From Marmoricola sp. URHB0036 (GTDB lineage: Bacteria > Actinomycetota > Actinomycetes > Propionibacteriales > Nocardioidaceae), in NCBI RefSeq assembly GCF_000426045.1, contig NZ_AUEP01000009.1:62001-126000 (forward strand): a DNA stretch of 64,000 bases. The letters run 5' to 3'. Every line of letters starts with the position of its first letter. Within the stretch, counting starts at the first letter, position 1. Shown piece by piece: positions 19,088-30,801 of this stretch. The notes beneath the pieces are model-generated. The model saw only the letters and a list, made by a program, of their open reading frames with translations, did not search any database and was not told where the DNA came from. The position numbers and the translations under genes are program-made.

Positions 19088-19793
19088 CCCGATCGTGCTG
19101 CGCCGGCTGGCGCGCGTGCGCGGGGCGACCGCGCGCAGCACGACCTGGTGGGGACGGGCCCTGGTCCGCTCCTTCGAGGAGCTGACCATGGAGGCCGACG
19201 ACCTCGGTCGCGGCCGCGCACTCGCCCGATCCGGACGTCTCGGCGCGATCGTGGTGCTCGAGGCGATGGCGTCCGCCGTCGTCGACCCCGGCAGTGCCAA
19301 TCCGCTGATGGCCCAGGTCAAGGTCGACCGTCTCGACGTCGAGGCGTGGACCACCTTCGCGCGCGAGGCCGCCCGTGAGAGCGGCAACGCCGCAGCGCTG
19401 GAGGCCGGCGAGCTGCCGATCGACCTCGTCGAGCACGCCGACGAGGCGGGCGTCGAGCTCATCCCCGGGCCGGGCGACATCGACAGCGCCTGCGAGTGCG
19501 AGGCGTGGGCCCAGCCCTGTGTGCACAGCCTGGCGCTGCTCTACCAGCTGGCCTGGCAGGTCGACGCCGACCCCTACGTGCTGATGCTGCTCCGCGGCCG
19601 CACCCGCGAAGACCTGCTGGCCGAGGTGGCCGCTCTCGCGAGCGGTGTCCCCACACCCGGCGAGGGGGAGCGTGAAGAGGTGCGCATCCGGGCGGCACAG
19701 GTCCTTGCCCTGGCCGAGGACGCCCCCAGTGGCCACGGGCTCGCGGACGCTGCCGTGGCGGCGTACGACGAAGCGGTCAGCCGGCTGCTCTGA
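19080..19793 (+). CDS. SWIM zinc-finger protein
   Basis: A 237-residue protein with a SWIM zinc finger, C138-x-C140-x6-C147-x-H149 ([12 protein letters not shown]). The N-terminal half has the segment [14 protein letters not shown] seen in SWIM partners of SNF2 helicases. SWIM domains bind DNA or proteins. Genes of this type usually sit directly after a SNF2-like helicase; here they are in the same coupled run but separated by an amine oxidase gene. The start ATG 19080 overlaps the oxidase stop by 8 bp. The 3' end overlaps the convergent TetR gene by 17 bp. Confidence 0.85.
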   Translation: MPDPIVLRRLARVRGATARSTTWWGRALVRSFEELTMEADDLGRGRALARSGRLGAIVVLEAMASAVVDPGSANPLMAQVKVDRLDVEAWTTFAREAARESGNAAALEAGELPIDLVEHADEAGVELIPGPGDIDSACECEAWAQPCVHSLALLYQLAWQVDADPYVLMLLRGRTREDLLAEVAALASGVPTPGEGEREEVRIRAAQVLALAEDAPSGHGLADAAVAAYDEAVSRLL

Positions 19794-20451
19794 GACGCGA
19801 CTCGAGCCCGTCGAGGATGAGGTCGAGCCCGAACAGGAACTCCTCGCCGAAGTCGTATCCCGGCTTGAGCACGTGCTCGGTGGCCAGCTCGACCATGTGC
19901 GGGAACTCGCCGGCCCGGAACATCTCCATCATCGGCTCGGCGACCTGGGCGACGTTGCTGCTGTCGAAGGGCAACGAGGCCTCCTGGAGCGCGAAGCCGT
20001 AGACATAGCTGTCCACCAGTGCGTAGGCGTGGGCGGTCAGCTCGATGGAGAGGCCGCCGGCGCGGAAGGTCGCCAGGTTCGCGTCGTGGTGCCGCATCGT
20101 GGCCGGCCCGGGGTTGGTGCGCGACTCCAGCAGCCCGATCGCCCAGCGGTGCCGGCCGAGGACTCGTCGTGCCGACTCGCAGCGCCGACGGATCTGCACC
20201 CGCCACTCGCCGTCGGGTGAGGGCAGCTCGATCTCGGCGAAGACGATGTCGACGATCCCGTCGAGGATCTGCTCCTTGTTGGCGACGTGGTGGTAGACCG
20301 ACATCGGCTTGACCCCGAGCGCCTGTGCCAGCGAACGGATCGTGAGCGACCCGATGCCCCCGGCGTCCGCGATCTCGACCGCCGCGCGGAGCACCCGGTC
20401 ACGGCTCAGGGGGGTGCGCTCGGCCGGGGTCTCGGTGGTCGTCGTTGCCAT
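19777..20451 (-). CDS. TetR-family regulator (TetR C-terminal domain type)
   Basis: A 224-residue repressor. The N-terminal helix-turn-helix is visible at [20 protein letters not shown] followed by [14 protein letters not shown]. The C-terminal part ([20 protein letters not shown] and later [16 protein letters not shown]) matches the TetR_C ligand-binding type. ATG 20451 begins [18 protein letters not shown]; longer frames upstream run into the operator. It is divergent from the dehydrogenase gene at 20546, and a perfect inverted repeat lies between them, so it probably controls both. The inducer is unknown. Confidence 0.88.
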   Translation of the reverse strand: MATTTTETPAERTPLSRDRVLRAAVEIADAGGIGSLTIRSLAQALGVKPMSVYHHVANKEQILDGIVDIVFAEIELPSPDGEWRVQIRRRCESARRVLGRHRWAIGLLESRTNPGPATMRHHDANLATFRAGGLSIELTAHAYALVDSYVYGFALQEASLPFDSSNVAQVAEPMMEMFRAGEFPHMVELATEHVLKPGYDFGEEFLFGLDLILDGLESRLRAAG

Positions 20452-20475
20452 GGTGATCCCGGACTCTAGCAGTTT

Positions 20476-20510
20476 CGTACTTAGTACGGTACAGTCCCTT
20501 ACTAAGTACG
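20476..20510. promoter_or_regulatory. Probable TetR operator between divergent genes
   Basis: Perfect 11-bp inverted repeats CGTACTTAGTA (20476-20486) and TACTAAGTACG (20500-20510) flank a 13-bp spacer. The site is 25 bp upstream of the TetR start and 36 bp upstream of the dehydrogenase start. The position between a TetR gene and its divergent neighbour is classic for an autoregulated operator; binding is inferred. Confidence 0.72.
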
Positions 20511-20545
20511 GCTCGGGCACCACCACCTCCAGGACGGAACCTGCC

Positions 20546-21565
20546 ATGCAGCACCTCACCCCCACCACTCCCGTCGTACCGGAGACCATGCGCGCGATCA
20601 CCCAGCAGCGCTACGGCTCGGCCGACACCTGGCACGTGGCCCGGATCGCGCCGCCGACGATCGCCGACGACGAGGTCCTGGTCCGCACCCACGCCGCCGG
20701 GCTCGACCGCGGCACCTGGCACCTGATGACCGGCAAGCCGTACGCCCTCCGACTCGTCTTCGGGCTGCGCGGGCCGAGGAAGAACCCCACACCCGGACTC
20801 GACGTGGCCGGCACCGTGGTCGCCGTCGGCGCCGGGGTCTCGGCCTTCTCCCTGGGCGACGAGGTGTTCGGGATCAGCAAGGGCTCGTTCGCGGAGTACG
20901 CCGCCGCCAAGGCCTCGAAGCTGGCCCACAAGCCGGCCGGCCTCACCTTCGAGCAGGCAGCAGTCGTCCCCGTCTCGTCGATGGCTGCCTGGCAGGCCGT
21001 GCACGACACGGGCCGGGTCGAGCCCGGACAGCGTGTCCTGGTCATCGGCGCCTCGGGAGGAGTCGGCAGCTATGCCACCCAGCTCGCCGTGTCGTTCGGC
21101 GCCGAGGTGACCGGGGTGGCCAGCACCGCCAAGCTCGACCTGGTGCGCTCCCTGGGTGCCGCCCACGTCGTCGACTACACCCAGGAGGACTGGTCGGACC
21201 GCGGGCCGTTCGACGTGATCATCGACATCGCCGGCAACCCGTCGCTGTCCAGGCTGCGTCGCGCACTCACGCCCACGGGCACGGCCGTCCTCACCGGGGG
21301 CGAGGAGGGAGACCAGCTGACCGGAGGGATGGGCCGACAGCTGCGTGGTCTGCTGCTCTCCCGGTTCGTCGGCCAGCGCCTCACCGGGTTCATCCCGAAG
21401 GAGCGGGGCAGCGACCTCGCGCAGGTGGCTCGGCTGATCGATGCCGGCACGGTCGTGCCCGCCCTCGACCGGAGCTATCCCCTCACGGAAGCGGCCACGG
21501 CGATGCGCCGGCTCGAGGCGGGCGAGGTCCGCGGCAAGGTGGCGATCACCGTGGCCGCGGCCTGA
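20546..21565 (+). CDS. Zinc-type/quinone oxidoreductase-like NAD(P)-dependent dehydrogenase (MDR family)
   Basis: A 339-residue medium-chain dehydrogenase/reductase. The N-terminal GroES-like domain contains [16 protein letters not shown], and the Rossmann domain has [18 protein letters not shown] with the NADPH-binding glycine motif. The usual zinc-ligand cysteines are not visible, so it is nearer to the quinone oxidoreductase/enoyl reductase branch than to zinc alcohol dehydrogenases. ATG 20546 follows AGGACGGA at 20531-20538. The upstream in-frame extension to 20309 overlaps the TetR gene and is not used. Control by the divergent TetR is likely. Substrate unknown. Confidence 0.87.
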   Translation: MQHLTPTTPVVPETMRAITQQRYGSADTWHVARIAPPTIADDEVLVRTHAAGLDRGTWHLMTGKPYALRLVFGLRGPRKNPTPGLDVAGTVVAVGAGVSAFSLGDEVFGISKGSFAEYAAAKASKLAHKPAGLTFEQAAVVPVSSMAAWQAVHDTGRVEPGQRVLVIGASGGVGSYATQLAVSFGAEVTGVASTAKLDLVRSLGAAHVVDYTQEDWSDRGPFDVIIDIAGNPSLSRLRRALTPTGTAVLTGGEEGDQLTGGMGRQLRGLLLSRFVGQRLTGFIPKERGSDLAQVARLIDAGTVVPALDRSYPLTEAATAMRRLEAGEVRGKVAITVAAA

Positions 21566-21602
21566 GCCAGACCTGTCGGTGCCCACGCCTAGCGTCACCA
21601 CC

Positions 21603-22037
21603 ATGTCCCGTTGCTGGATCAACACGGTGAGCCGCGAGCACGTCCTGTGGGGCGTCGAGGGCGGCTACACCCAGGCCGACCACGGCAAGAACACGCGGCT
21701 GCGTCGGCTCGAGCCCGGCGACACGCTCGCCTTCTACTCGCCGCGGACCCAGATGCGCGGCGGGGAGCCGCTCCAGGAGTTCACCGCGCTGGCCACGGTC
21801 ACCGGTGACGAGGTGTTCCAGGTGGAGATGACGCCTGAGTTCCATCCGTGGCGCCTCGCTGTCGACTTCCACACCGTGGCGCCGGCGCCGATCAAGCCGT
21901 TGCTGCCGCGCCTCTCGTTCATCACCGACCAGCAGCGCTGGGGCTACCCGTTCCGCCGCGGGCTGTTCGAGATCTCCGCCGACGACATGGCCGTGATCCG
22001 CGAGGCGCTGACGGGTGTGGCCGTCACGCAGGGATGA
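21603..22037 (+). CDS. EVE domain protein (UPF0310 type)
   Basis: A 144-residue single-domain protein of the EVE family. It begins CWINTVSREHVLWGVEGGYTQ and has GDTLAFYSPRTQMRGG and PLLPRLSFITDQQRWG, the usual conserved blocks. EVE domains are PUA-like folds that can bind modified bases in RNA or DNA; as a stand-alone protein the role is uncertain. The real start is ATG 21603, not the longer frame from 21441 that overlaps the dehydrogenase gene. Its last 14 bp overlap the convergent TetR gene. Confidence 0.88.
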   Translation: MSRCWINTVSREHVLWGVEGGYTQADHGKNTRLRRLEPGDTLAFYSPRTQMRGGEPLQEFTALATVTGDEVFQVEMTPEFHPWRLAVDFHTVAPAPIKPLLPRLSFITDQQRWGYPFRRGLFEISADDMAVIREALTGVAVTQG

Positions 22038-22572
22038 GGGCCTTGGCGGCCATCCCGCTGAGCAGGCCACGCATCTCGTCAGGCTCGAGGAAGGCGCTGT
22101 GCGGGGTGGAGTTCAGCAGGCCGAAGGTGGCGTGCACGCTGGCCCGCGCCTCCTTCAGCGACCGCTCGGGGTCGAGCAGGCGCAGCTGCTTGACCCACAC
22201 GTCGACGTACTTGCGCTGGGTCTCGCGCACCTTCTCGCGTGCCTCCAGCGGCAGCGCCCCCCAGTCGCGGTCCTGCACCACGATCAGCGCCTTGTGGTCG
22301 AGCGCGAACGTGACGTGCCAGTCGATGAGCGCCTGCAGCGCCTCGGTCGGTGACTCCGCCGCCCGCACGCGTTCTCGCCCCACCGTGAGCAGCTCGTCGC
22401 TGATGCTGACCAGCATCTCGGCCAGGACGGCGTCCTTGGACCGGAAGTGTCGGTAGAGGGCCGGGCCGGAGAAGCCGCAGGCGGCGCCGAGCTCGGAGAT
22501 GGAGACCCCGTGGAAACCCTTCTGCGCGAAGAGCTCCGCTGCGATGTCGAGGATCTGCTGCCGCCGCGTCAC
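22024..22572 (-). CDS. TetR-family regulator, probable repressor of the acyl-CoA carboxylase operon
   Basis: A 182-residue TetR regulator. The helix-turn-helix lies at residues about 20-45 (GFHGVSISELGAACGFSGPA then LYRHFRSKDAVL). The C-terminal half is all-helical and not specific. GTG 22572 follows a TAACCT -10-like box by 6 bp with no ribosome site, so the mRNA is probably leaderless. A 16-bp palindrome overlaps that box. A nearly identical palindrome overlaps the same box of the carboxylase operon at 24099. This suggests the gene controls itself and the leucine/isovalerate-type operon; the effector may be an acyl-CoA. Confidence 0.88.
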   Translation of the reverse strand: MTRRQQILDIAAELFAQKGFHGVSISELGAACGFSGPALYRHFRSKDAVLAEMLVSISDELLTVGRERVRAAESPTEALQALIDWHVTFALDHKALIVVQDRDWGALPLEAREKVRETQRKYVDVWVKQLRLLDPERSLKEARASVHATFGLLNSTPHSAFLEPDEMRGLLSGMAAKALIPA

Positions 22573-22580
22573 GGCACAAG

Positions 22581-22596
22581 GTTAGCGGTCGCTAAC
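22581..22596. promoter_or_regulatory. TetR operator and -10 box of the regulator gene
   Basis: The palindrome GTTAGCGGTCGCTAAC has perfect 7-bp arms. On the minus strand its end provides the TAACCT -10-like box, 6 bp before GTG 22572. A protein bound here would block transcription directly. It matches the site at 24075-24090 in 14 of 16 positions. Confidence 0.8.
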
Positions 22597-22695
22597 TCGG
22601 CCTGAGTCGCTGCCGGTTTGATGAAGAGCTCGGCGGGTACGACGTGAGGTGCGCCACTCCGATTTCGGGCCGGCCCCGCGCCGCTAGGAGGCACC

Positions 22696-23973
22696 ATGTC
22701 CGCGACCAGCGCGCCCTCACGACGGACGCCACTCACCCCCGACCAGAGGAACTCCTTCCTCGCGGCCCTGCTCGGCTGGAGCATGGACGCCTTCGACTAC
22801 TTCATCGTCGTGCTGGTCTACGCCGACATCGCCGAGACCTTCGGGAAGTCCAAGGAGACCGTCGCGTTCCTGACGACGGCCACCCTCCTGATGCGGCCCA
22901 TCGGCGCGTTCATCTTCGGGCTCTGGGCCGACAAGGTCGGACGACGCGTCCCCCTGATCGTCGACGTCATCTTCTACTCGACCGTCGGCTTCCTGTGTGC
23001 GTTCGCCCCCAACTTCACGGTGCTGCTCGTGCTCCGTTTCCTCTACGGCATCGGCATGGGTGGTGAGTGGGGGCTCGGTGCGGCACTGGCGATGGAGAAG
23101 ATCCCGACCGAGCGACGCGGGTTCTTCTCCGGCGTACTCCAGCAGGGGTATGCCGTGGGCTACCTGATGGCGGCCGTCTCGTTCCTGGTCATCAGCGACG
23201 TGCTCGGACTGTCCTGGCGCTGGCTGTTCGCGCTCTCGATCCTGCCGGCGCTGATCAGCCTGTTCATCCGGACGCGCGTGGGCGAGTCGGAGGCCTGGGA
23301 GGCCAGCCGCGAGCAGATGAAGGTGACCAGCACCAGCGTCAAGGACGTCATCTTCACCGGGGCCGTGCTGCGCCGCTTCATCTACCTGGTCATCCTGATG
23401 ACTGCGTTCAACTGGATGAGCCACGGCACCCAGGACGTCTACCCGACCTTCCTCAAGGCGACCGACCAGGGCGGCGCCGGCCTCGCCGAGTCCACGGCCC
23501 TGACCATCGCCATCATCTACAACATCGGCGCGATCATCGGCGGCCTCACCTTCGGGGGGCTCTCCGAGAAGTTCGGCCGGCGCTACACGATCGCCTTCTG
23601 CGCCCTGCTCGCCCTGCCGGTGGTGCCGATCTTCGCCTACTCGACCAGCGCCGGGATGCTGGTGCTCGGCTCGTTCCTGATGCAGCTGCTCGTCCAGGGC
23701 GCCTGGGGCGTGATCCCGGCCCACCTGACCGAGATGTCGCCGGACGCGATCCGCGGGTTCTACCCCGGCGTCACCTACCAGCTCGGCAACGTCTTCGCGG
23801 CGCTGAACCTCCCGATCCAGGAGCACCTCGCGGCATCGCACGGCTACCCGTTCGCCCTCGCGGTCACGATCGTGCCGGTCCTCGTCATCGTCGCCGCCGT
23901 GACGCTCGTCGGGAAGGAGGCCAAGGGCGTCGTGTTCGGTCGGCAACCCGAGCACGCCCCGGCCACCCGCTGA
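22696..23973 (+). CDS. MFS transporter, metabolite:H+ symporter type
   Basis: A 425-residue permease with about twelve membrane segments. The first begins [20 protein letters not shown], the acidic-residue motif typical of the sialate/lactate/aromatic acid symporter branch. [13 protein letters not shown] between segments 2 and 3 is the classic MFS loop motif, repeated as [13 protein letters not shown] between segments 8 and 9. [20 protein letters not shown] is also typical. The TAGGAGG ribosome site (22685-22691) precedes ATG 22696. It lies between the TetR gene and the carboxylase operon, so it may import a carboxylate used there; the substrate is inferred only from position. Confidence 0.85.
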   Translation: MSATSAPSRRTPLTPDQRNSFLAALLGWSMDAFDYFIVVLVYADIAETFGKSKETVAFLTTATLLMRPIGAFIFGLWADKVGRRVPLIVDVIFYSTVGFLCAFAPNFTVLLVLRFLYGIGMGGEWGLGAALAMEKIPTERRGFFSGVLQQGYAVGYLMAAVSFLVISDVLGLSWRWLFALSILPALISLFIRTRVGESEAWEASREQMKVTSTSVKDVIFTGAVLRRFIYLVILMTAFNWMSHGTQDVYPTFLKATDQGGAGLAESTALTIAIIYNIGAIIGGLTFGGLSEKFGRRYTIAFCALLALPVVPIFAYSTSAGMLVLGSFLMQLLVQGAWGVIPAHLTEMSPDAIRGFYPGVTYQLGNVFAALNLPIQEHLAASHGYPFALAVTIVPVLVIVAAVTLVGKEAKGVVFGRQPEHAPATR

Positions 23974-23995
23974 TACACCCAGGGCTTGCGGCGGG

Positions 23996-24039
23996 ACGTC
24001 ATACGAAGTGGCTGCTATGGCGACCATTTCGTATGACGT
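23996..24039. repeat. CATACGAA hairpin element, copy 1
   Basis: A perfect 12-bp inverted repeat (ACGTCATACGAA, 23996-24007, with 24028-24039), which extends inward by three further pairs and a wobble. It lies 22 bp after the MFS gene and 59 bp before the carboxylase operon. It shares the arms CATACGAA and TTCGTATG, separated by exactly 20 bp, with the element at 58575-58622. It probably acts as a terminator for the MFS transcript. Confidence 0.65.
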
Positions 24040-24074
24040 ACGCAGGTCGGCCGGCCCGTTCTCTGGCGCTGGAT

Positions 24075-24090
24075 GTTAACGATCGCTAAC
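24075..24090. promoter_or_regulatory. TetR operator and -10 box of the acyl-CoA carboxylase operon
   Basis: GTTAACGATCGCTAAC, a near-perfect palindrome, ends 8 bp before GTG 24099. TAACCT at 24087-24092 reads as the -10 box, followed by 6 bp and the start codon, so the transcript is probably leaderless. It matches the site in front of the TetR gene at 22572 in 14 of 16 positions. Confidence 0.8.
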
Positions 24091-24098
24091 CTAGGCCG

Positions 24099-27530
<3,432 letters not shown>

Positions 27531-27538
<8 letters not shown>

Positions 27539-28433
27539 GCTTCCCGAGCGGGTCACCATCTACGAGGTCGGACCCCGCGACGGCCTGCAGAACGAGGACG
27601 GCATCGTCCCGGTCGAGGCGAAGGCCGAGTTCATCCAGCGCCTGCTGGCAGCCGGGCTTCCGGTCGTCGAGGCGACCAGCTTCGTGCACCCGAAGTGGGT
27701 GCCGCAGCTCGCCGACGCCGGGGAGTTGCTGGAGCGCCTGGGCGAGACCGGCAAGGACCTGCCGGTGCTGGTGCCCAACGAGCGCGGTCTCGACCGTGCG
27801 CTCGAGCTCGGCTGTCGCCACATCGCGATCTTCGGCAGCGCCACCGAGACCTTCGCCCAGCGCAACCTCAACCGCAGCCTCGACGAGCAGTTCGCGATGT
27901 TCGAGCCGACCGTCACCCGGGCGCGCGACGCCGGCCTCGACGTACGCGCCTACGTGAGCATGTGCTTCGGCGACCCCTGGGAGGGCGTGGTGCCGATCCC
28001 GCAGGTCGTCGAGGTCGGCAAGCGCCTCTTCGACCTCGGTGCCAGCCAGCTCTCCCTCGGCGACACCATCGGCGTCGGCACGGCTGGGCACGTCCGCGAC
28101 CTGCTGGCCGCGTTCAATGCCGCCGGCCTGTCGAACGACGCCCTCGCGGTGCACTTCCACGACACCTACGGCCAGGCGCTGGCCAACGCCTACGCCGCCC
28201 TCCAGCACGGCATCACCACCTTCGACGCCAGCGCCGGCGGCCTCGGTGGCTGTCCGTACGCCGAGAGCGCGACCGGCAACCTGGCCACCGAGGACCTCGT
28301 CTGGATGCTGCACGGTCTGGGCATCGACACCGGCGTCGACCTCGGCTCACTCGTCGCCACCAGCCGCTGGATGGCCGACGTCCTCGGTCGACCGAGTCCC
28401 TCCCGTGTCGTACAGGCGTTGGCCGGCGGCTAG
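27531..28433 (+). CDS. Hydroxymethylglutaryl-CoA lyase
   Basis: A 300-residue HMG-CoA lyase of the DRE-TIM metallolyase family. It starts with VTIYEVGPRDGLQNE, carries VEATSFVHPKWVPQL, the metal-binding HFHDTYG, and the glycine-rich active-site loop GGLGGCPYAESATGN with its catalytic cysteine. It splits HMG-CoA into acetyl-CoA and acetoacetate, the last step of leucine breakdown. The start overlaps the carboxylase gene by 8 bp, so the three genes are coupled. It ends the operon; a REP-like element follows 15 bp later. Confidence 0.93.
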
Positions 28434-28448
28434 CGACCCCACCACGCC

Positions 28449-28493
28449 GTGGTCTCGACTGATTGCTCGCTGGCGCTCGCTGCTCGACCACCT
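28449..28493. repeat. REP-like extragenic element, copy 2
   Basis: A 45-bp sequence nearly identical to 2622-2665 (one substitution, one inserted G). It lies 15 bp after the HMG-CoA lyase gene, again just 3' of an operon. The ends GTGGTC and GACCAC are complementary, so the transcript can fold into a hairpin. Confidence 0.7.
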
Positions 28494-28561
28494 CGGAGTG
28501 ACGGACCGGCGTTTTGCGACGCTGGCGACGAGTCGGATCACCTGCCCTGCACAATGACCCC

Positions 28562-29653
28562 ATGAGCCAGCACCGGGTCTACCTGCACGTCGGGACGCCC
28601 AAGAGCGGCACGAGCTACCTGCAGGACAAGCTGGCGCTCAACCGGGACGAGCTCGAACGCCAGGGCCTCGACTACGTGCGCACCCGCAAGGGCGACCACT
28701 TCGAGGCCGCGCTCGACCTGATCGGCGAGAAGTGGGCCGGCGAGGAGAAGAACGTCCGCGGCCAGTGGGACGCCCTGGTGACCGAGGCCCGACGGTCGCG
28801 GCGACACGTGCTGATCAGCCACGAGATCCTTGCCGCCGCCGGTCCGGAGAGTGTCGCCCGCGCGATGGCCTCCTTCCCCGGGCACGAGGTCCATCTCGTG
28901 CTCACCGCCCGCGACCTCGGCCGCCAGATCCCGGCCGAGTGGCAGGAGCGGGTCAAGCACCGCGGCGGGCGCGACTACGCCGCCTTCCTCAAGGCCCTGC
29001 AGCGCAACTACACCCGCACCGACTGGACCGTCTGGTTCTGGCGGGTGCAGCACCTCCCCCGCATCATCGAGACCTGGGGTGCCTCGCTGCCCCCCGAACG
29101 GATCCACCTCGTCACCGTCCCGCCGCCCGACGGTCCGCGGGAGGCTCTCTGGCAGCGGTTCGCGAGCGTCCTCGGGCTCAGCCCGCGGGCGACGTACGCC
29201 GAGAGCGAGACGACCAACGCCTCGCTCGGCGCCGCCGAGGTCACCATGCTGCGCCGGCTCAACGGAGCCCTCAAGGACGAGGGCGTGCCCCGCGCCATCT
29301 ACGTCAACTGGGTGCGCGAGAGCATCGTCAAGGAGGTGCTGGCCCAACGGCCGGACAAGGTGCTGGCCACGGTCCCGCCACGACGCCGAGCCTCGGTCGA
29401 CGAGATCACCGCCTCCTGGCTCGCCGACATCCGCGACTCGGGCGTCGATGTCGTCGGCGACCTGGCCGACCTCGAGTCCGTCTGGCCCGACGACGAGGGC
29501 CACTGGTCCGACCCCGACCGCGCCGATCCTGCCGTCGTCGCCGACGCCGCGATCGAGGCACTGGCGCACGTGCTCGCCCGCGTCGGCCGCACTCCGGTCG
29601 CCGACGACGACTCCGGAGCCGTGGCTCGCCTGACCCGGATGCTGCGCGGCTGA
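28562..29653 (+). CDS. Sulfotransferase-like protein (paralogue 1)
   Basis: A 363-residue protein whose N-terminus HVGTPKSGTSYLQ (residues 9-21) is the phosphate-binding loop of PAPS-dependent sulfotransferases. Further blocks, LTARDLGRQIPAEWQE, WFWRVQHLPRIIETWG and HLVTVPPPDGP, are shared with the gene at 30798, so the two are paralogues. The protein is soluble. It would transfer sulfate from PAPS to an unknown acceptor, possibly a carbohydrate or lipid. ATG 28562 is chosen from an open frame that begins at 28514. The stop TGATG overlaps the next start, so the cassette is coupled. The acceptor cannot be read from sequence. Confidence 0.75.
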   Translation: MSQHRVYLHVGTPKSGTSYLQDKLALNRDELERQGLDYVRTRKGDHFEAALDLIGEKWAGEEKNVRGQWDALVTEARRSRRHVLISHEILAAAGPESVARAMASFPGHEVHLVLTARDLGRQIPAEWQERVKHRGGRDYAAFLKALQRNYTRTDWTVWFWRVQHLPRIIETWGASLPPERIHLVTVPPPDGPREALWQRFASVLGLSPRATYAESETTNASLGAAEVTMLRRLNGALKDEGVPRAIYVNWVRESIVKEVLAQRPDKVLATVPPRRRASVDEITASWLADIRDSGVDVVGDLADLESVWPDDEGHWSDPDRADPAVVADAAIEALAHVLARVGRTPVADDDSGAVARLTRMLRG

Positions 29654-30801
29654 TGCTCACGTCGTACGACGAGGCGGTAGCCGGCTGGGCTGCCCACCTC
29701 CGCTCCGGAGGTACGACGACCTGGTCGGCCTGGCTCGGTCGCGACCCGGCCCCCGACACGGTCGCCCCACCCCGACCACTCCCCGACGCCGTCCACCTCG
29801 AGCTGGTCCGCCGGCTCAACGAGGCGGCCGGAGGTCCGGTCGAGGGGCTGGCTGATCGCGTGCTGGCCACCGCCTCGCCGGGACGTGGGCTCGTCGACGT
29901 GCCCCTGACCTGGCCGGAGGGGAACCGTGGCTACGGCAGTCCCGCCACCGATCCCGAGCTGCTTCCCGAGGAGGAGCTGATCCGGCTGGCGGTGGGCGTG
30001 CTCGCCCATCTGCTGCCCGGCGTACCGACGTCTCGTGGCGAAGAAGCGGCCTCCCGTTGGCCGGCGCCGTGGCGGCGCCGCTTCCTGCTGCACGGGGCGC
30101 CCGGCACGGCCGACGCCGTCCGCCACGGTCTCCTGCGGCAAGGCCTGGTGGAGACCGACTGGCGACCCACCCACGTCGTGCTCGCGCGGCCGGTCGAGGT
30201 GATGATGGCCGAGCTGTGGGCGGCCCGCACCCTGGCCGGTGGCAGCCTCAAGTGGACGACGATGTGGCGTCGCCGGGTGGCGGCCGGTCGCCTCCCACCC
30301 TCGATCGACATCCCTGCCCTCACCCGTCAGCTGACCGGGCGACGCCGCGAGCCCGTGCACGTGGTGGTCTCCCGCGATGCGCAGGAAGCAGCGGAGGCGA
30401 CCGCTCGCGTGCTCCGGGCCCGGCCGTTCGCGGTGGCCGGCACCGGCGGCCTCGCCCACACCGACCTGCTGCGCCGGGTGAACCGGTTGACGGCGCTCAC
30501 GACCGGCCCGGACCGGGTGCGCGAGCTGGCCGCCCGGCTCGCAGCAGCACTCGACCAGGTCCCGCTCGCGGACCGCCCACAACCCCCGTCGGTCCCGCGC
30601 GCCGCACTCGGGTGGGCCCGCGAACAGGCGGACAGCACGGCCAGGCACCTCGAGGGAGATGGCTACGCTGTGCACGGCAATCCCGGTGATCTGGCTCCGT
30701 CGGACCACGGGCAGCCCGGGACCGTCGACCGGACCCGCACCCTCGAGCTGGCCCTTGCGGCCTGCCTCCAGACCTGGCGCCTGCAGGGAGGAACACCGTG
30801 A
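29653..30801 (+). CDS. Unrecognised protein between two sulfotransferase-like genes
   Basis: A 382-residue soluble protein I do not recognise. It starts MLTSYDEAVAGWAAHLRSGG, has RFLLHGAPGTADAVRHGLL near residue 140, and ALWAA-type Trp-rich helices around LWAARTLAGGSLKWTTMW. The tail is alanine- and arginine-rich and probably helical. HLEGDGYAVHGNPGDLAP near residue 340 recalls end segments of sulfotransferase-cassette partners, but I cannot name a family. It overlaps the upstream stop by one base, and its own stop overlaps the downstream GTG start (GTGA). This tight coupling implies that it works with the two sulfotransferase-like proteins. Confidence 0.6.
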   Translation: MLTSYDEAVAGWAAHLRSGGTTTWSAWLGRDPAPDTVAPPRPLPDAVHLELVRRLNEAAGGPVEGLADRVLATASPGRGLVDVPLTWPEGNRGYGSPATDPELLPEEELIRLAVGVLAHLLPGVPTSRGEEAASRWPAPWRRRFLLHGAPGTADAVRHGLLRQGLVETDWRPTHVVLARPVEVMMAELWAARTLAGGSLKWTTMWRRRVAAGRLPPSIDIPALTRQLTGRRREPVHVVVSRDAQEAAEATARVLRARPFAVAGTGGLAHTDLLRRVNRLTALTTGPDRVRELAARLAAALDQVPLADRPQPPSVPRAALGWAREQADSTARHLEGDGYAVHGNPGDLAPSDHGQPGTVDRTRTLELALAACLQTWRLQGGTP

